From NCBI GenBank assembly GCA_003169975.1, contig PNAA01000034.1, positions 124,001 to 188,000 on the forward strand: a stretch of 64,000 nucleotides of DNA, written 5' to 3'. Origin of the DNA: Spartobacteria bacterium. Lineage in GTDB: Bacteria; Verrucomicrobiota; Verrucomicrobiia; Chthoniobacterales; UBA10450. Made by a program: the position numbers and the translations under genes. Below the pieces are notes generated by a model. The model was given only the letters and a program-made list of their open reading frames with translations. It made no database searches and was not told where the DNA came from. Position 1 is the first letter of the stretch. Each line of letters begins with the position of its first letter. This document shows positions 42,671 through 52,694 of this stretch, piece after piece.

Positions 42671-44800
42671 TCATTTCGGAGGCGGCGCGTTTTGTCCGAC
42701 AAGCTTCTGGAAGCGTGGATCTTTGCGCAGCGCATCCCATTCCCAGCGATACTTCAGGTCGTTCAGCGTGATGCTGTAGTCGACGCTGTCGACGGCGCCG
42801 GGCGTTTTCAAGAGGCGCTCGATCAACGGAATCGCCTGATCATTTTCGCCCGCCTGCGCATAGATCAACGCCAGGTAGCAAAGCATGATCGCGCCGTCGA
42901 CCGCGTCTTTCGATTCCGGCTTCAATTCCACCGCGTGGCGGCCCTCGCGAATCGCGTCCTCGCGGCGGCCCATGAAAGCGTTGACCAGCCCCAGATTGGC
43001 GTGACGCTCGGCCACATCGGGCGCTTCGGAAACGGCCGCGGAAAATGCCTGGCGCGCCGGTTCGAGAATCCTCGTCGCGCCCGCCCGGTCGCCCTGGGCC
43101 AGAGCGATGGAACCACGGAGGAAACTGATCGGCGTCGCGCCGCCATTCACGTAGGAGACTTCGGTCAACGGAGTGGCATCGAGGACCTTGCTCGCCTCAT
43201 TGAATTGGCGCGCGAGCATGGCGCCTTCCCAGCGGCAGCAGGTCACGATGCCGTCCGGGTCGACGCCGGCCGGAACGCTCGCGAGGCGTTTGGTGAGCGC
43301 GGTGGTGTCGCCTTTCCACCAGAAATCAATGTAGGCCGCCTGGATGATCGCGACGATGGAATCGGGCGCGATCCGTTGCAGGCGTTCGCCGGCGAGCGCC
43401 GCCGGCGGCCAGCGGCGCAGGGCCGTATTGGTGAAGATAATGTTGCGGACGATGTTGGGATTTTGCGGGTCCAGTTTCCCAGCCCGTTCGTAGAGGGCGA
43501 GGGATTCCTCCCAGCGTCCCTGCCGGCGCCGGATGGCGGCCACGAGGGCGCCGATGTTGCTGTCGTTAGGCGAAAAATTCTGGGCGGTGGCAAATTCGCG
43601 CAAGGCCCGCTCGTAATCGTCGTCGAACCAATAGGCGCACTGGCCGAGGGCGAAATGCGCTTCCCCCAAACCCGGCTGCAAACGCAGCGCGGTCTCCGCT
43701 TCGCTCCGCGCCCTTGTTTTCCAGGAATCGAGCGGTTCGTGGAAATGAAAGATCTCCGCGCAGGTGGAAGCGAGCCGGGCGTGGGCGAGAGCGAAGTTCG
43801 GATCGAGTTCGATCGCCTGCTGGTAGAGTTGTTCGGCCCGGCGATAATCCTGGAGCAGCGTGTCGGGTCCCTGCTCGTAGGGGAGCGCGCGCAGGTAGAG
43901 GTCGTAGGCATCGGCGTTCTGGGTTGGCTTCTTCGCCACCCGCGCTTGCTCGTCCGGGGTCAGCTGCGCGCTCAAGGCGTCCGCGATTTCCTTCGCCAGC
44001 TCGCCTTCCAAGCCTAACGAATCGGCGAGGGTGCGATCGTAGCGCTGCGCCCAAACGTGGCGATCGCTGAAGGCGTCGATCAACTGCACATTGACCGCGA
44101 CCCGATCCTTGGCCCGCCGCACGCTCCCTTCGAGAATGTTCGCCACGCCTAACGACTTGCCAATGTCCTTCACGTCGCGCGTGCCGACGTCGCGATACTT
44201 CATCACGCTGGTCCGGCTGATCACGGTGAGCGCCTTGATTTTCGCCAGGTTGGTCAGCAGATCGTCCTGGATGCCGTCGGCGAAAAACGCGTTCTCCTTC
44301 TCCGCGCTGTAATTTTCGAAGGGCAAAACGGCGATGCTCTTCTCCGGAATGCCGGCGTCGCGCTGCACCCGGTGGGAGGGCGAGAAGCGGAGAAAAAGGA
44401 GAAACGAGATCGCCACCGTGAGGATGCCGATGATGACGAAATCGAGTTTGCGACCGGTCTGCCACCGGATCGATTTTTCCAGGGGGATATCGTCGGTTTT
44501 CACGATCCCTTCCGGCGTCAGCTCGAAAGCCCAGGCGAGCACGAGCGCGACCGGAAAACCGAGCATGAGGACGACAATGATCGAACGAATGACCCAGTTC
44601 GGAATCTCGAAAAAGGGAAAGACCTGGGTCGCGACCTGGATGAGCAGCCAGGACGACATCGTGTAGATGACGCCGGCGCGATAGACATTGCGCCGCTGCA
44701 GCTCGGCAAAGAATTTTTTGGGATCCACGGTTAAGAGGGCGTTCGTTCGCAAAAGAGCGTCATTTGCTTTGGCTGTCGAGGCAATTTCAGGTTTGACCAT
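42671..44800 (-). CDS. membrane protein with TolB-like domain and TPR array
   Basis: The 709 aa protein has two N-terminal membrane helices ('VYRAGVIYTMSSWLLIQVATQV', 'RSIIVVLMLGFPVALVLAWAF') and a third near residue 125. A TolB-like/FlgO-type domain follows ('EKSIAVLPFENYSAEKEN', 'FFADGIQDDLLTNLAKI', 'VNVQLIDAFSDRHVWAQRYDR'), then about ten TPR units. Many relatives start at the equivalent of GTG 44728 (VDPKKFFAELQRRNV), which would leave room for the divergent toxin-antitoxin promoter. The C-terminal ending 'WEWDALRKDPRFQKLVGQ' is shared with the kinase at 48.8 kb and two remnants. Confidence 0.9.
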   Translation of the reverse strand: MVKPEIASTAKANDALLRTNALLTVDPKKFFAELQRRNVYRAGVIYTMSSWLLIQVATQVFPFFEIPNWVIRSIIVVLMLGFPVALVLAWAFELTPEGIVKTDDIPLEKSIRWQTGRKLDFVIIGILTVAISFLLFLRFSPSHRVQRDAGIPEKSIAVLPFENYSAEKENAFFADGIQDDLLTNLAKIKALTVISRTSVMKYRDVGTRDVKDIGKSLGVANILEGSVRRAKDRVAVNVQLIDAFSDRHVWAQRYDRTLADSLGLEGELAKEIADALSAQLTPDEQARVAKKPTQNADAYDLYLRALPYEQGPDTLLQDYRRAEQLYQQAIELDPNFALAHARLASTCAEIFHFHEPLDSWKTRARSEAETALRLQPGLGEAHFALGQCAYWFDDDYERALREFATAQNFSPNDSNIGALVAAIRRRQGRWEESLALYERAGKLDPQNPNIVRNIIFTNTALRRWPPAALAGERLQRIAPDSIVAIIQAAYIDFWWKGDTTALTKRLASVPAGVDPDGIVTCCRWEGAMLARQFNEASKVLDATPLTEVSYVNGGATPISFLRGSIALAQGDRAGATRILEPARQAFSAAVSEAPDVAERHANLGLVNAFMGRREDAIREGRHAVELKPESKDAVDGAIMLCYLALIYAQAGENDQAIPLIERLLKTPGAVDSVDYSITLNDLKYRWEWDALRKDPRFQKLVGQNAPPPK

Positions 44801-44821
44801 ATTGCCATATCAGCGATATGG
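44797..44821. promoter_or_regulatory. operator palindrome over the antitoxin start
   Basis: CCATATC-AGC-GATATGG (44805-44821) is a perfect 7-bp inverted repeat that includes the antitoxin ATG (44818). A further CCATAT at 44797-44802 precedes it by two bases. This is the expected binding site for a ribbon-helix-helix antitoxin. It also covers the first codon of the divergent TPR gene if that gene starts at 44800. Confidence 0.6.
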
Positions 44822-45066
44822 TAAGCCATCTGAAAACCACCCTGAACATTGATGAGACGGTGATGGCCCAGTTGCGCCGGGAAGCGGCGCGGCAAAATCG
44901 GACCATGTCCGAATTGGTGGAGGCGGCGCTGCGGCTCCTCTTCCACCGCGGCAAGCAGCCGCAAAAAAAGAAGCTGGCTCCGTTGCCGCGCTTTCACGGG
45001 GGGAAGCCCCTGGTGGACATCGCCGACCGGAACGCGCTCTACGATGCGATGGAAGGGCTTCGCTGA
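44818..45066 (+). CDS. ribbon-helix-helix antitoxin (VapB-like)
   Basis: The 82 aa protein has an N-terminal ribbon-helix-helix motif 'LKTTLNIDETVMAQLRREAARQNRTMSELVEAALRLLF', a dimeric DNA-binding fold. The basic C-terminal tail (KQPQKKKLAPLPRFHGG...) should neutralise the toxin. The gene is directly abutted by the PIN toxin (TGA/ATG), and a palindrome covers its start codon, consistent with autoregulation. Confidence 0.9.
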   Translation: MVSHLKTTLNIDETVMAQLRREAARQNRTMSELVEAALRLLFHRGKQPQKKKLAPLPRFHGGKPLVDIADRNALYDAMEGLR

Positions 45067-45501
45067 ATGTTCCTGGTCGATACGAACGTGCTTGTTTATG
45101 TCGTCAACCGGGACTCGGAGTTTCACGAACCGTGCCGGCGCACCATCGAGGAGTGTCGCGCGCGCCCCTCGCCGTGGTATCTCTCGTGGCCGATTTGTTA
45201 TGAGTTCCTGCGCGTTTGCACCCACCCCAACATTCTCCCGAATCCGTGGTCGATCGGCGCCGCGTGGCAATTTCTCCAGACGTTGCTCGATTCGCCGAGC
45301 GCCGGGGTGCTTCTGCCCACCGCGCAGCATGCCGCTCTGTTAAGTGAAATCATCGCCGAAGCCCCCCAACTGCGGGGCAACATTTTGCACGATGTCCACA
45401 CCGCCACCCTCATGCGCGAACATGGGATCAAAGAAATCTACACGCGGGACATGGACTTCCACCGCTTCCCCTTTGTCACCGTGCTAGATCCTGCGGCCTG
45501 A
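45067..45501 (+). CDS. PIN-domain toxin (VapC-like)
   Basis: The 144 aa protein begins 'MFLVDTNVLVYVVNRDSEFH' with the first Mg2+-binding Asp. It has 'SWPICYEFLRVCTHP' (conserved Glu), 'RGNILHDVHTATLMREHGI' (Asp) and 'EIYTRDMDFHRFPFVTVLDP' (final Asp). All four acidic PIN residues appear present, so it should be an active RNase. It is immediately downstream of its RHH antitoxin without a gap. Confidence 0.93.
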   Translation: MFLVDTNVLVYVVNRDSEFHEPCRRTIEECRARPSPWYLSWPICYEFLRVCTHPNILPNPWSIGAAWQFLQTLLDSPSAGVLLPTAQHAALLSEIIAEAPQLRGNILHDVHTATLMREHGIKEIYTRDMDFHRFPFVTVLDPAA

Positions 45502-45599
45502 TTCATTGCCCGGCGCGGCAGGTCCCCGGGGCTGCCGTTCTCGTCGTCGTCCTCGTGCGGGCGGAGCGATCTGCTCGGTCGGCATCGCGAGGAGAGCGT

Positions 45600-45745
45600 C
45601 CGCGGACTCGACGACGATAACGGGCGCGCTCAGCGCGCCAGTAGGTCGGTCGTCTATTGCTTCGGTCTGAGATCCGCGACCATTCCCTCGAAGGAAGCGC
45701 CGATCGCCGCGGAGAGAATCCCAGCAGGTGTGGAAAGGCACCGGT
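45600..45745 (-). pseudogene. C-terminal remnant of a TolB-like/TPR protein
   Basis: Between the toxin gene and the TonB receptor the minus strand encodes 'CWDSLRGDRRF' and, one frame away, 'SFEGMVADLRPKQ' followed by a stop. These are the paired halves of the ending 'CWDSLRGDPRFEKMVASLKP' seen at 48.8 kb. About 30-45 residues remain, broken by a frameshift. The rest of 45502-45786 shows no gene. It is debris of a lost paralogue. Confidence 0.6.
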
Positions 45746-45786
45746 GTCGAAGGTCAGGTCACCGGCCTCCATCGCGCCCCAAAAAC

Positions 45787-48752
45787 TCAAAACTTTTTTC
45801 TGACGCTGGCGTAAACAAAGCGGCCCGTGGAATCGTAAAGGTAGCCGGGATAGTTTGCTCCCGAGTTCGCCTCGAAGGCGGGGGCGGATCCTGTCCCAAG
45901 ACGTTGTTGCAGCCTAGCGATACGCTCACGCCGTTTAACGCGCGCTTCCAAATCGACAATGGGCCGCCAGTCGATTGGGCCGAAGCAGCATCGTTAGGGG
46001 AGCCATCTGCGGATCGCCCGAGACTGCCCTCACCTTTCGAGTAACCTGCCACGGGATGAAGTTCGACCGGTGCTGCGAAGGTAAGATCGTACGAAGCGCG
46101 GACATCGAAGATCCAGGTCTGCTTCGCCCAATGCTCCTTCTTGCCGTCGGGAAAAGGGATGCCGGATTGCGCGGTCGTATTGATGACTTCGTGAAAGCCA
46201 GCCAGATAATGAACCGTTGTTCCCAGATCAAAATGATGCCAGATCCAATCAAGACGGGAATTTCCGCGCCATTTTAGATAAGCCTCGTCGGAGCCAAAGG
46301 GAGCTCCGCCTCTGAGTTCCTTCTCAGTCGCGCCGGGAATATCGGCAAATTGAAAGGAGTCCAGGTAGCTCGCTTGCGTCAACGAAGTAAACGTGCCGCC
46401 AGGCGTTTCGATTTGGTATTGCAGAGCAAAGTCGACTCCAACGCGCCTTCTGGGAACCGCCGTTTTCAAAGGTATATTCGACCAGATTGATGTTGCCGCT
46501 GGCATCGCGAATCACTTGTTCGCCTGGGAGCGATCGACCGGCGAAAGCCCGGTTGACGACATCCTGAGTACTGGGCGAGCCATTCACGCGCCCCGTGCTC
46601 TCGATATCGTAAAGGTCAATGGTCATCGTGAGACCGGGCACGAATTTTGGAGTGTAAACAATGCCGCCACTGAAGGAACGGGAATCCTCGGGCTGGAGGG
46701 CGGGATTCCCGCGAAGAACGGTCGGCACGTCGAACACAAACGCTTGCTTTGCCGGATCATACAGCTGTTGCTCCAGCCCTTGAGAAGGACTTTCGAAGAG
46801 CTCGAAAAGAGATGGCTCATGAAATCCTTCCCCCCAGGTTGCGCGCACCGTGAGTGACTCATCGAATGGCTGCCAACGCATCCCGAACTTTGGCACGAGG
46901 ACATTGGTGGCGTTACTCAGGAATTCCTCGAAGCGAACCGCAGCGGTGAATTCCAAAGCGTAAAAGCCGGGCGCGTTAAAGATGGGGCTGAATATCGGCA
47001 GATCGGCTTCGGCATAGCCTGCGTAGGTTTTCCTGCCGGCAGCGGTAAAGAAACCAGTCGAGCTACCGATGATGTCGCCCTGCAGCAATTGATCCGGATC
47101 CTGTTCGATACCTTCGCGGCGGAATTGTCCTCCAAACGCGATGCCAAGACCCCCGGCGGGCAGCTTGAAAAGCTCGGAGGAGTAGATGTTGAGATCCACT
47201 ACGCTGAGTTTTGAGAAATCGGTCTCCTGCGGATGAACAGTGGCGAAGGCCACGGAAAAGGCGTTTGTCGCGATCGGGACACGGAAGTCGCCGAAAGGGT
47301 CGTATGGAACCGTGGTCCCGATATATTGACTCGAAGCGGGATTAAAAATCGGATCCGCGGCATTAAGGACGCGGTCGAAGCGCGAGGCGGAAACGTAAGT
47401 GCCGCTGGAAAGACTTTTGACTTCGCTGTAGCGGAAACTCGCGTCATAACCCCAGTTGCCATCGAAGAGCTTGGATCCCTTGAGGCCGATGGTGGAAAAA
47501 AAAGCGTCGGTCTCATTATCGACCAGGCGATTCCCGAATTCGATCAGACGCGCTCCGGAGTCTCCGGAGATGATTTGCTGAAATGGATTGAACGCTCCCG
47601 GCGGCACGCCAGTGTCCGCATAGGACGGCCCACCCAGCGTCGCGCCCGGCGCGCGCGGTGGAATGGCGAGCGTCATATTGCCCGGCGTCTGGAAGAAACC
47701 CGTGGCCGACGGCGTCAGCTCGTAGTGAGTCTTGACGTTCTGATAAAAGAAGTCGCCCTGGAGGATCATCTGATCGCCAAAAATCTTGTGGTCCGCGGTC
47801 ATAAAACCGCCGTAGCGTTCCGAATCTGGCAGCGAGTCTGAGTAAGCGTTAAAGTTAAAATCCCGGACTCGGACCGGCGAATAAGAGTAGTCTGATGCCG
47901 GAGCGTTGCCTTGGGTAAAAAAAGGGGGCGACCGAAGAAGGTGTCACCGAGATCAGCGGGCGGGTTGCCTCCGGCCGCGACCACTGCGTCCCGCGATAAC
48001 TGGAAGTTGGCGGGGCTGGTATTTCCGCTGGGCTGATTTGTGCTTGCGGAGTAAGCGCGGTCACGATTGTAAATCGAGTTGCGGCGATAATAATTCATTA
48101 CTCCTGTGACTTCGCTGTCGTTGTCCCCAATCCCGAAAAGCACTGAGGAAGAGAATTCACCTGAGTCTTTGTCCAGGGTATTGCCGTATTCGACATTCGC
48201 TTCCGCCCCGCGGTAATTGTGTCGGAGCTTGATGTTGACGACCCCCGCCACGGCATCCGCGCCGTACGTAACCGAAGCGCCGTCTTTGAGAATGTCGATG
48301 CTTGCAACCGCGGCCCGCGGAATGGAGTTGAGGTCGACGAAGCTTGCGGTGCCATTCGCTCCGATGGGATAGTTAGCTACACGTTTGCCATCAATCAGGG
48401 TTAGGGTATCGCTCGGATCGAAACCGCGCAGCGCGATCGACGACCCGCCCGGCGTAACGCCGGCGGAGTTGTTGGAAGTAGGAACTCCGTTCGGCCCGGC
48501 AACATTCAAATCGCGGAGTAACTCCTCAGTGGTTCGTTCGCCGGACTTATCGATTTGGTCGCGACCGACGGTCAGCACGGGGTTGGGCCCTTCTTCCTCT
48601 GCGCTCGGAATGTTCGAGCCGATAATAATGAGGCGCGGCGCTTCCGCGGCGGGCGTAGGAGTAGGTGATGCTTCCTGCGCGAAAGAGATGGCCGGGAACA
48701 GCCACAGCGCACAGCCAAGGGCCCGGGGGATTGGAAGGAACCGATGCTTCAT
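45787..48752 (-). pseudogene. TonB-dependent receptor broken by three frameshifts
   Basis: The coding sequence spans about 988 codons. The N-terminus has a signal peptide and plug domain ('GPNPVLTVGRDQIDKSGERT', 'SSIALRGFDPSDTLTLIDGK', 'IDILKDGASVTYGADAVAGVVNIKL'). Next comes the barrel in a second frame (from about 47925), a third frame from about 46445, and the true C-terminus in a fourth segment ('RFVYASVRKKF', stop at 45787-45789). Each join needs one extra base: near 47917-47928 (A7G5 run), 46441-46452 and 45878-45886 (G run). Restored, it is a full-length outer-membrane receptor of the RagA/oar-like size class. Confidence 0.85.
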
Positions 48753-48765
48753 CGCATTCTCCCGA

Positions 48766-48880
48766 TTATAAGACGCGTTCCGGCAACTTCGGTTTTAACG
48801 ACGCGACCATTTTTTCGAAGCGGGGATCGCCCCGGAGTGAATCCCAGCAGGGATTGAGGAGGAGATCGCCGTAGGTTTGT
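48766..48880 (-). pseudogene. frameshifted tail of a second TPR-protein copy fused to the kinase 3' end
   Basis: After the kinase's own C-terminus comes the opening of a TolB-like domain. Then, one base out of frame, 'YGDLLLNPCWDSLRGDPRFEK' and 'MVASLKPKLPERVL' follow and end at 48766. This joins the beginning and the end of a paralogue with its middle missing. It reads as a deletion scar between tandem copies. The frameshift is at 48872-48876. Confidence 0.65.
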
Positions 48881-51758
48881 CGTCGCTCAAGTTTTCGAAC
48901 GGCAGGACCGCGAGCGATTTTTCCGGCGCTGCCGGTGCTGCCTGCTGGATAGCTATTAGAATCGTCTTCGGCTCCGGCCCGGCGAGGATTTTTTGGAAAC
49001 GCGGATCGCTTCGCAACGGATCCCATTCCCAGCGCAAGCGCAGCTCGGCGAGCGTGATGTCCTCCGGTTGGTCCGGCCAGTCGACCGGACCGGGAGTCGA
49101 AAGGAGTCGCTCGATCAGGCTGATGGCCTGATCCGTCTCGCCGGTGCGGGCATAGATCAGCGCCAGGTTGCCTGCCGCAATCGCTCCATGGAACGCATTT
49201 TGACTTTCCGGCTCGAGCTGGACCGCGCGCCGACCTTCCCGGAGCGCCTCTTCTTTCCGGCCTTGATAGGCGTAAAGCTTTGCCAAACAAGCATGAGAGG
49301 AGGCATTGTTCGGACTCTCCCGAACCCACTCTTCGATTCCCGGGACGGCGGCAACAAAGTAGCGCTGGGCAGATGCGGTGTCGCCACGGGCGAGAGCGAC
49401 GCGGCCGCGGAAGAATGCTTTCGGTTGTTCGCCGGCATGAGGAAATTCTTCGGAGGGAAAATCGGTCAGGAGTTTTTCGGCGGCGGCGTAATCGCGCTCC
49501 AGCATGGCCAGATCCCAGCGTGCCTCAGTCACCTTGCCATCGGGATCGATGCCGGGAGGAATTTCTTGGAGGATCTTTCTGCCGGCCGCGGGATTGCTGT
49601 TGCGAAACACTTCGAGGTAGGCAAGTCCGAGCCGGGCAATCGCCGAATCCGGCGCAATCTCGAGCGCGCGATTGTAACAAGCGGTCGCCGCAGACCAATC
49701 CCGCACCAGGAGATAATCGAGGGCCGCGTAGGAAATTACTTTGCGGTCACGAGGATCGAGATCCTGGGCGTGTTGATAGGCGGCGAGCGATTCGCGCCAC
49801 CGTCCCTGACGGCGGTAAATTCCGGCGATGTAATGGAAAATATCCGGTTCGTTAGGCGCGGTCGCCGCCGCGGTGGAAAATTCCTTGAGCGCAGCGCCAT
49901 AGTTCTTATCCGCCCAATACAAGGAAAGACCGAGTGCCATATGCGCTTCGCCCAGGTGTGGCGCCAGCCGAATCGCCTCTTCCGCTTCGCGGTGCGCTTT
50001 CGCTTTCCGGATTGGATCCCCCTCCATTCCCACGATGGAGCTCTCGACAATCGACAGGCGCGCGTGCGCGAGTGCGAACCTGGGATCCAGATTGATCGCC
50101 TCCTCGTAAAGGTGCTCCGCATCGTCCAAATCCTCGGTCGAGCGATTGGCCGCTCGCTCTCGTCCGAGAGCCCGCAGATAAAGCGTGTACGCCTCGGGAT
50201 GGTCGGTTGGCCTGACCGCCAGGCGCGCCACTTCTTCCGGAGCGAGTTTCGCCTCGAGCGCCGCCGCAATCTGTGTCGCAAGCTCGCCTTGCAGACCAAT
50301 CGAGTCGGCTTCGGTCCGATCATAACGCTCCGCCCAGATGTGGCGGTCCTGGCGGGCATCGATCAATTGGACGTTGAGCAGAACCCGGTTGCCTTCGCGC
50401 CGCACGCTGCCCTCGAGCACATTCTCCACGCCCAACACCCGGCCAATCTCGCGCATCTTGCGCCCGCCGGGTTTTTCATAAGCCATCGCGCTCGTCCGGC
50501 TGATTACTTTGAAGGCATGAATCTTGGCCAGACTGGTCAGGACATCGTCCTGAATCCCGGCCGCGAAATAGGCGTTCGTTTCGTCTTTGCTCAAATTTTC
50601 GAAGGGCAGAACCGCGATCGATTTCTCGCGCGGCGCGGGAACCGAGGGAAGCGGTCGGCGCCACCGGTAGCTCGTTAGGCCAGCCAGGCTAACGACCAAA
50701 AGGCCAATGACAACGGCAGCCGTGCGCCGCCGCCGGCGACGCGGCGTTGTCTGCACGTCCGTCCGGCAGTCTTCCAGTTCGGCTAACAATGCCCGCGCGG
50801 ATTGCGGCCGGGCGGCCGGGTCGGCCGCAAGGATGCGGCGGAGAAGCTTGATCACCGGCGTGGGAATTTTCCGCGCCGCCAATTGTTCGACGGGCAAGGC
50901 CACCTGCGCCCGAGAGACACGAATTTCCTCAATCGTCCTGCCCGGATACGGGACCTCCCCGGTCAGCGCGTACCAGAGCGTCATGCCTAACGAATAAATG
51001 TCCGAGCGCGCGTCAGCCGGCTTGCCCGCAAACTGCTCCGGGCTGGCAAAGGTCGGCGTGCCGACGAATCCCCCGTGGGTCAGATCTGTTTCGTCCGCCG
51101 CCCCGGCGATCGCCTTGGCGAGCCCGAAGTCGATCACTTTGACTTCCGCTTCCGCCGTTTCCGATCCGTCAGGCGAGAGCATAATATTGGCCGGCTTCAG
51201 GTCGCGATGGATCAAGCCGTGCGCCGCCGCCGCAACCAAGGCGCGCGTCACCTGGATGGCGATCGCGAGCGCCGCTCCCGCACGCAACGGGCCTTCGCGC
51301 CTCACCAGCGCCTCGAGCGTTTCACCCTCGACCAGCTCCATCGCATAATAGCAGCGGTCGATCTCGGTCGACGCACCGAATTGGAAAACGCCTGCTACGT
51401 TAGGGTGCCGCAAGGCCGCCGCCGCGCGCGCCTCCCGCAGGAAGCGCTCGCGCGCCGTTGGCGCTCCCCCGGCCCCTCCGGGCACATCGATCACCTTGAG
51501 TGCGACGGCGCGATGCAAGACCTGGTCGCGCGCCCGATAAGTCACGCCCATCGCGCCGTGCCCCAGCTCCCAGAACGTGCCATCCGCGTGCCGCTCAATC
51601 TCGAAATCGCCGAAGACGAACGAGCGCGCAGGCGAAGCCGACTCTTCGTTAGGCTGATCCAATCCGCCGCGCAGCAGGCAAACGAGACAGTCGCTCTTCT
51701 CTTGCAGGGGCTCGCCGCAGATCGTGCAGATAGCGGTGGAAACGGTGGGTGCGGGCAT
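48795..51758 (-). CDS. zinc-ribbon Ser/Thr protein kinase with TolB-like and TPR regions
   Basis: The protein is 987 aa. The N-terminal zinc ribbon is 'ICTICGEPLQEKSDCLVCLL'. The kinase domain has 'LGHGAMGVTYRARD', 'VALKVIDV', 'LIHRDLKPANIML', 'VKVIDFGLAKAI' and 'GGFVGTPTFASPEQFAG'. One membrane helix lies near residue 350 (AAVVIGLLVVSLAGLTSY). Next comes a TolB-like domain ('KSIAVLPFENLSKDETNAYF') and about twelve TPRs ending at 'WDPLRSDPRFQKILAGPEPK'. After that the sequence restarts a TolB-like opening (EKSLAVLPFENLSDDK) and shifts frame at about 48872. The ECF sigma gene is 12 nt upstream, so the two form an operon. Confidence 0.92.
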   Translation of the reverse strand: MPAPTVSTAICTICGEPLQEKSDCLVCLLRGGLDQPNEESASPARSFVFGDFEIERHADGTFWELGHGAMGVTYRARDQVLHRAVALKVIDVPGGAGGAPTARERFLREARAAAALRHPNVAGVFQFGASTEIDRCYYAMELVEGETLEALVRREGPLRAGAALAIAIQVTRALVAAAAHGLIHRDLKPANIMLSPDGSETAEAEVKVIDFGLAKAIAGAADETDLTHGGFVGTPTFASPEQFAGKPADARSDIYSLGMTLWYALTGEVPYPGRTIEEIRVSRAQVALPVEQLAARKIPTPVIKLLRRILAADPAARPQSARALLAELEDCRTDVQTTPRRRRRRTAAVVIGLLVVSLAGLTSYRWRRPLPSVPAPREKSIAVLPFENLSKDETNAYFAAGIQDDVLTSLAKIHAFKVISRTSAMAYEKPGGRKMREIGRVLGVENVLEGSVRREGNRVLLNVQLIDARQDRHIWAERYDRTEADSIGLQGELATQIAAALEAKLAPEEVARLAVRPTDHPEAYTLYLRALGRERAANRSTEDLDDAEHLYEEAINLDPRFALAHARLSIVESSIVGMEGDPIRKAKAHREAEEAIRLAPHLGEAHMALGLSLYWADKNYGAALKEFSTAAATAPNEPDIFHYIAGIYRRQGRWRESLAAYQHAQDLDPRDRKVISYAALDYLLVRDWSAATACYNRALEIAPDSAIARLGLAYLEVFRNSNPAAGRKILQEIPPGIDPDGKVTEARWDLAMLERDYAAAEKLLTDFPSEEFPHAGEQPKAFFRGRVALARGDTASAQRYFVAAVPGIEEWVRESPNNASSHACLAKLYAYQGRKEEALREGRRAVQLEPESQNAFHGAIAAGNLALIYARTGETDQAISLIERLLSTPGPVDWPDQPEDITLAELRLRWEWDPLRSDPRFQKILAGPEPKTILIAIQQAAPAAPEKSLAVLPFENLSDDKPTAISSSIPAGIHSGAIPASKKWSRR

Positions 51759-51770
51759 TCTGATTCCCTC

Positions 51771-52541
51771 TCATCGGTTGGTCAACACCCGCAAGAGCTC
51801 GCGCAATTCGCTCTCCACTTCGCTCTCGCGTTCGACCGTGCGACGCACCTCGGCCCGCAAGGCCTCGCGGTAGCGCGCTCTCAACCGGGTAACATCGCTC
51901 CGCAGGGACGACGCGGGCGCATCCAGTCGGGCGGACAACTGGGCATAAGTCGGCAATGGATCAGCCCCGCCCGTGAGGAAGATTTTCAATTCCTTGAACA
52001 ACTTCTCTTTTCCGTCGGCTTGATATTCAGCCGCCAGTTGCGCCAGCGCGCCGCCCACCAGTGTTTCCGCCCAGCTTCGCTCGTAGACCCGGTCCTCGTT
52101 AGGCGAATCTTCCGCCCCGCTGTGCGTTTGGAAAAGGGACTCCGCCTGCTCGACCTGTTCTTCGTTCAAGGGCAAAAAATCCTGGCCGCCCCCGCGCTTC
52201 AGCGTTTGCGCGCGGTCGTGCGCATCGGCGAGAAGATTCTTCAGCGAGGCGAGGAGGAAGGAGCGGAACTTCCCCTTCTGCCGATCGACCCGCGCGTAGA
52301 GCTTGTGCTCGATCAGATAGACAAAAAAACTCTGGGTCAGGTCCTGCGCATCATGGACCGCGTAGCCCCGGCTGCGCACGAAAGTGTAAAGCGGCGGCCA
52401 ATACGTCTGACAGAGTTGCGCCAGCGCGGTGCGCGCCGCGTCCGGCTCCGACTGACTTTCCCCGGCCGCGAGAATAACGCTCCACTGGGTCGGGGCGAAC
52501 GGTTCGCTCAGACCGCGGATGGTACGCGGCAACGGCTGCAC
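51771..52541 (-). CDS. ECF-type RNA polymerase sigma factor
   Basis: From GTG at 52541 the protein is about 256 aa; the frame is open upstream but overlaps a divergent gene. Region 2 is 'YWPPLYTFVRSRGYAVHDAQDLTQSFFVYLIEH' with the DAxDLxQ core, followed by 'KGKFRSFLLASLKNLLAD'. Region 4 is the more divergent C-terminus ('PTYAQLSARLDAPASSLRSDVTRLRARYREAL'), a helix-turn-helix for the -35. It lies 12 nt upstream of a Ser/Thr kinase, the arrangement known for kinase-linked ECF groups, so its activity is probably set by phosphorylation rather than by an anti-sigma factor. Confidence 0.9.
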   Translation of the reverse strand: MQPLPRTIRGLSEPFAPTQWSVILAAGESQSEPDAARTALAQLCQTYWPPLYTFVRSRGYAVHDAQDLTQSFFVYLIEHKLYARVDRQKGKFRSFLLASLKNLLADAHDRAQTLKRGGGQDFLPLNEEQVEQAESLFQTHSGAEDSPNEDRVYERSWAETLVGGALAQLAAEYQADGKEKLFKELKIFLTGGADPLPTYAQLSARLDAPASSLRSDVTRLRARYREALRAEVRRTVERESEVESELRELLRVLTNR

Positions 52542-52694
52542 GTCGGTGGTGTAACAAAACCGCGAAAAAAAGGCAAGCCCAGAGAAAGTGACGATTTCTT
52601 GCAGCGCTTCGCTCGCAATCCCTTTGGAAAGGGAAAGCGAATCATCGCTTCCAACCAAACGAAACCAAATACAACCCCAACAAGGGAAACAACT

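Noticed and set aside
48993-50678. 561-codon plus-strand frame antisense to the kinase gene
   Set aside because: The opposite strand has an intact kinase and TPR array; this frame is a shadow.
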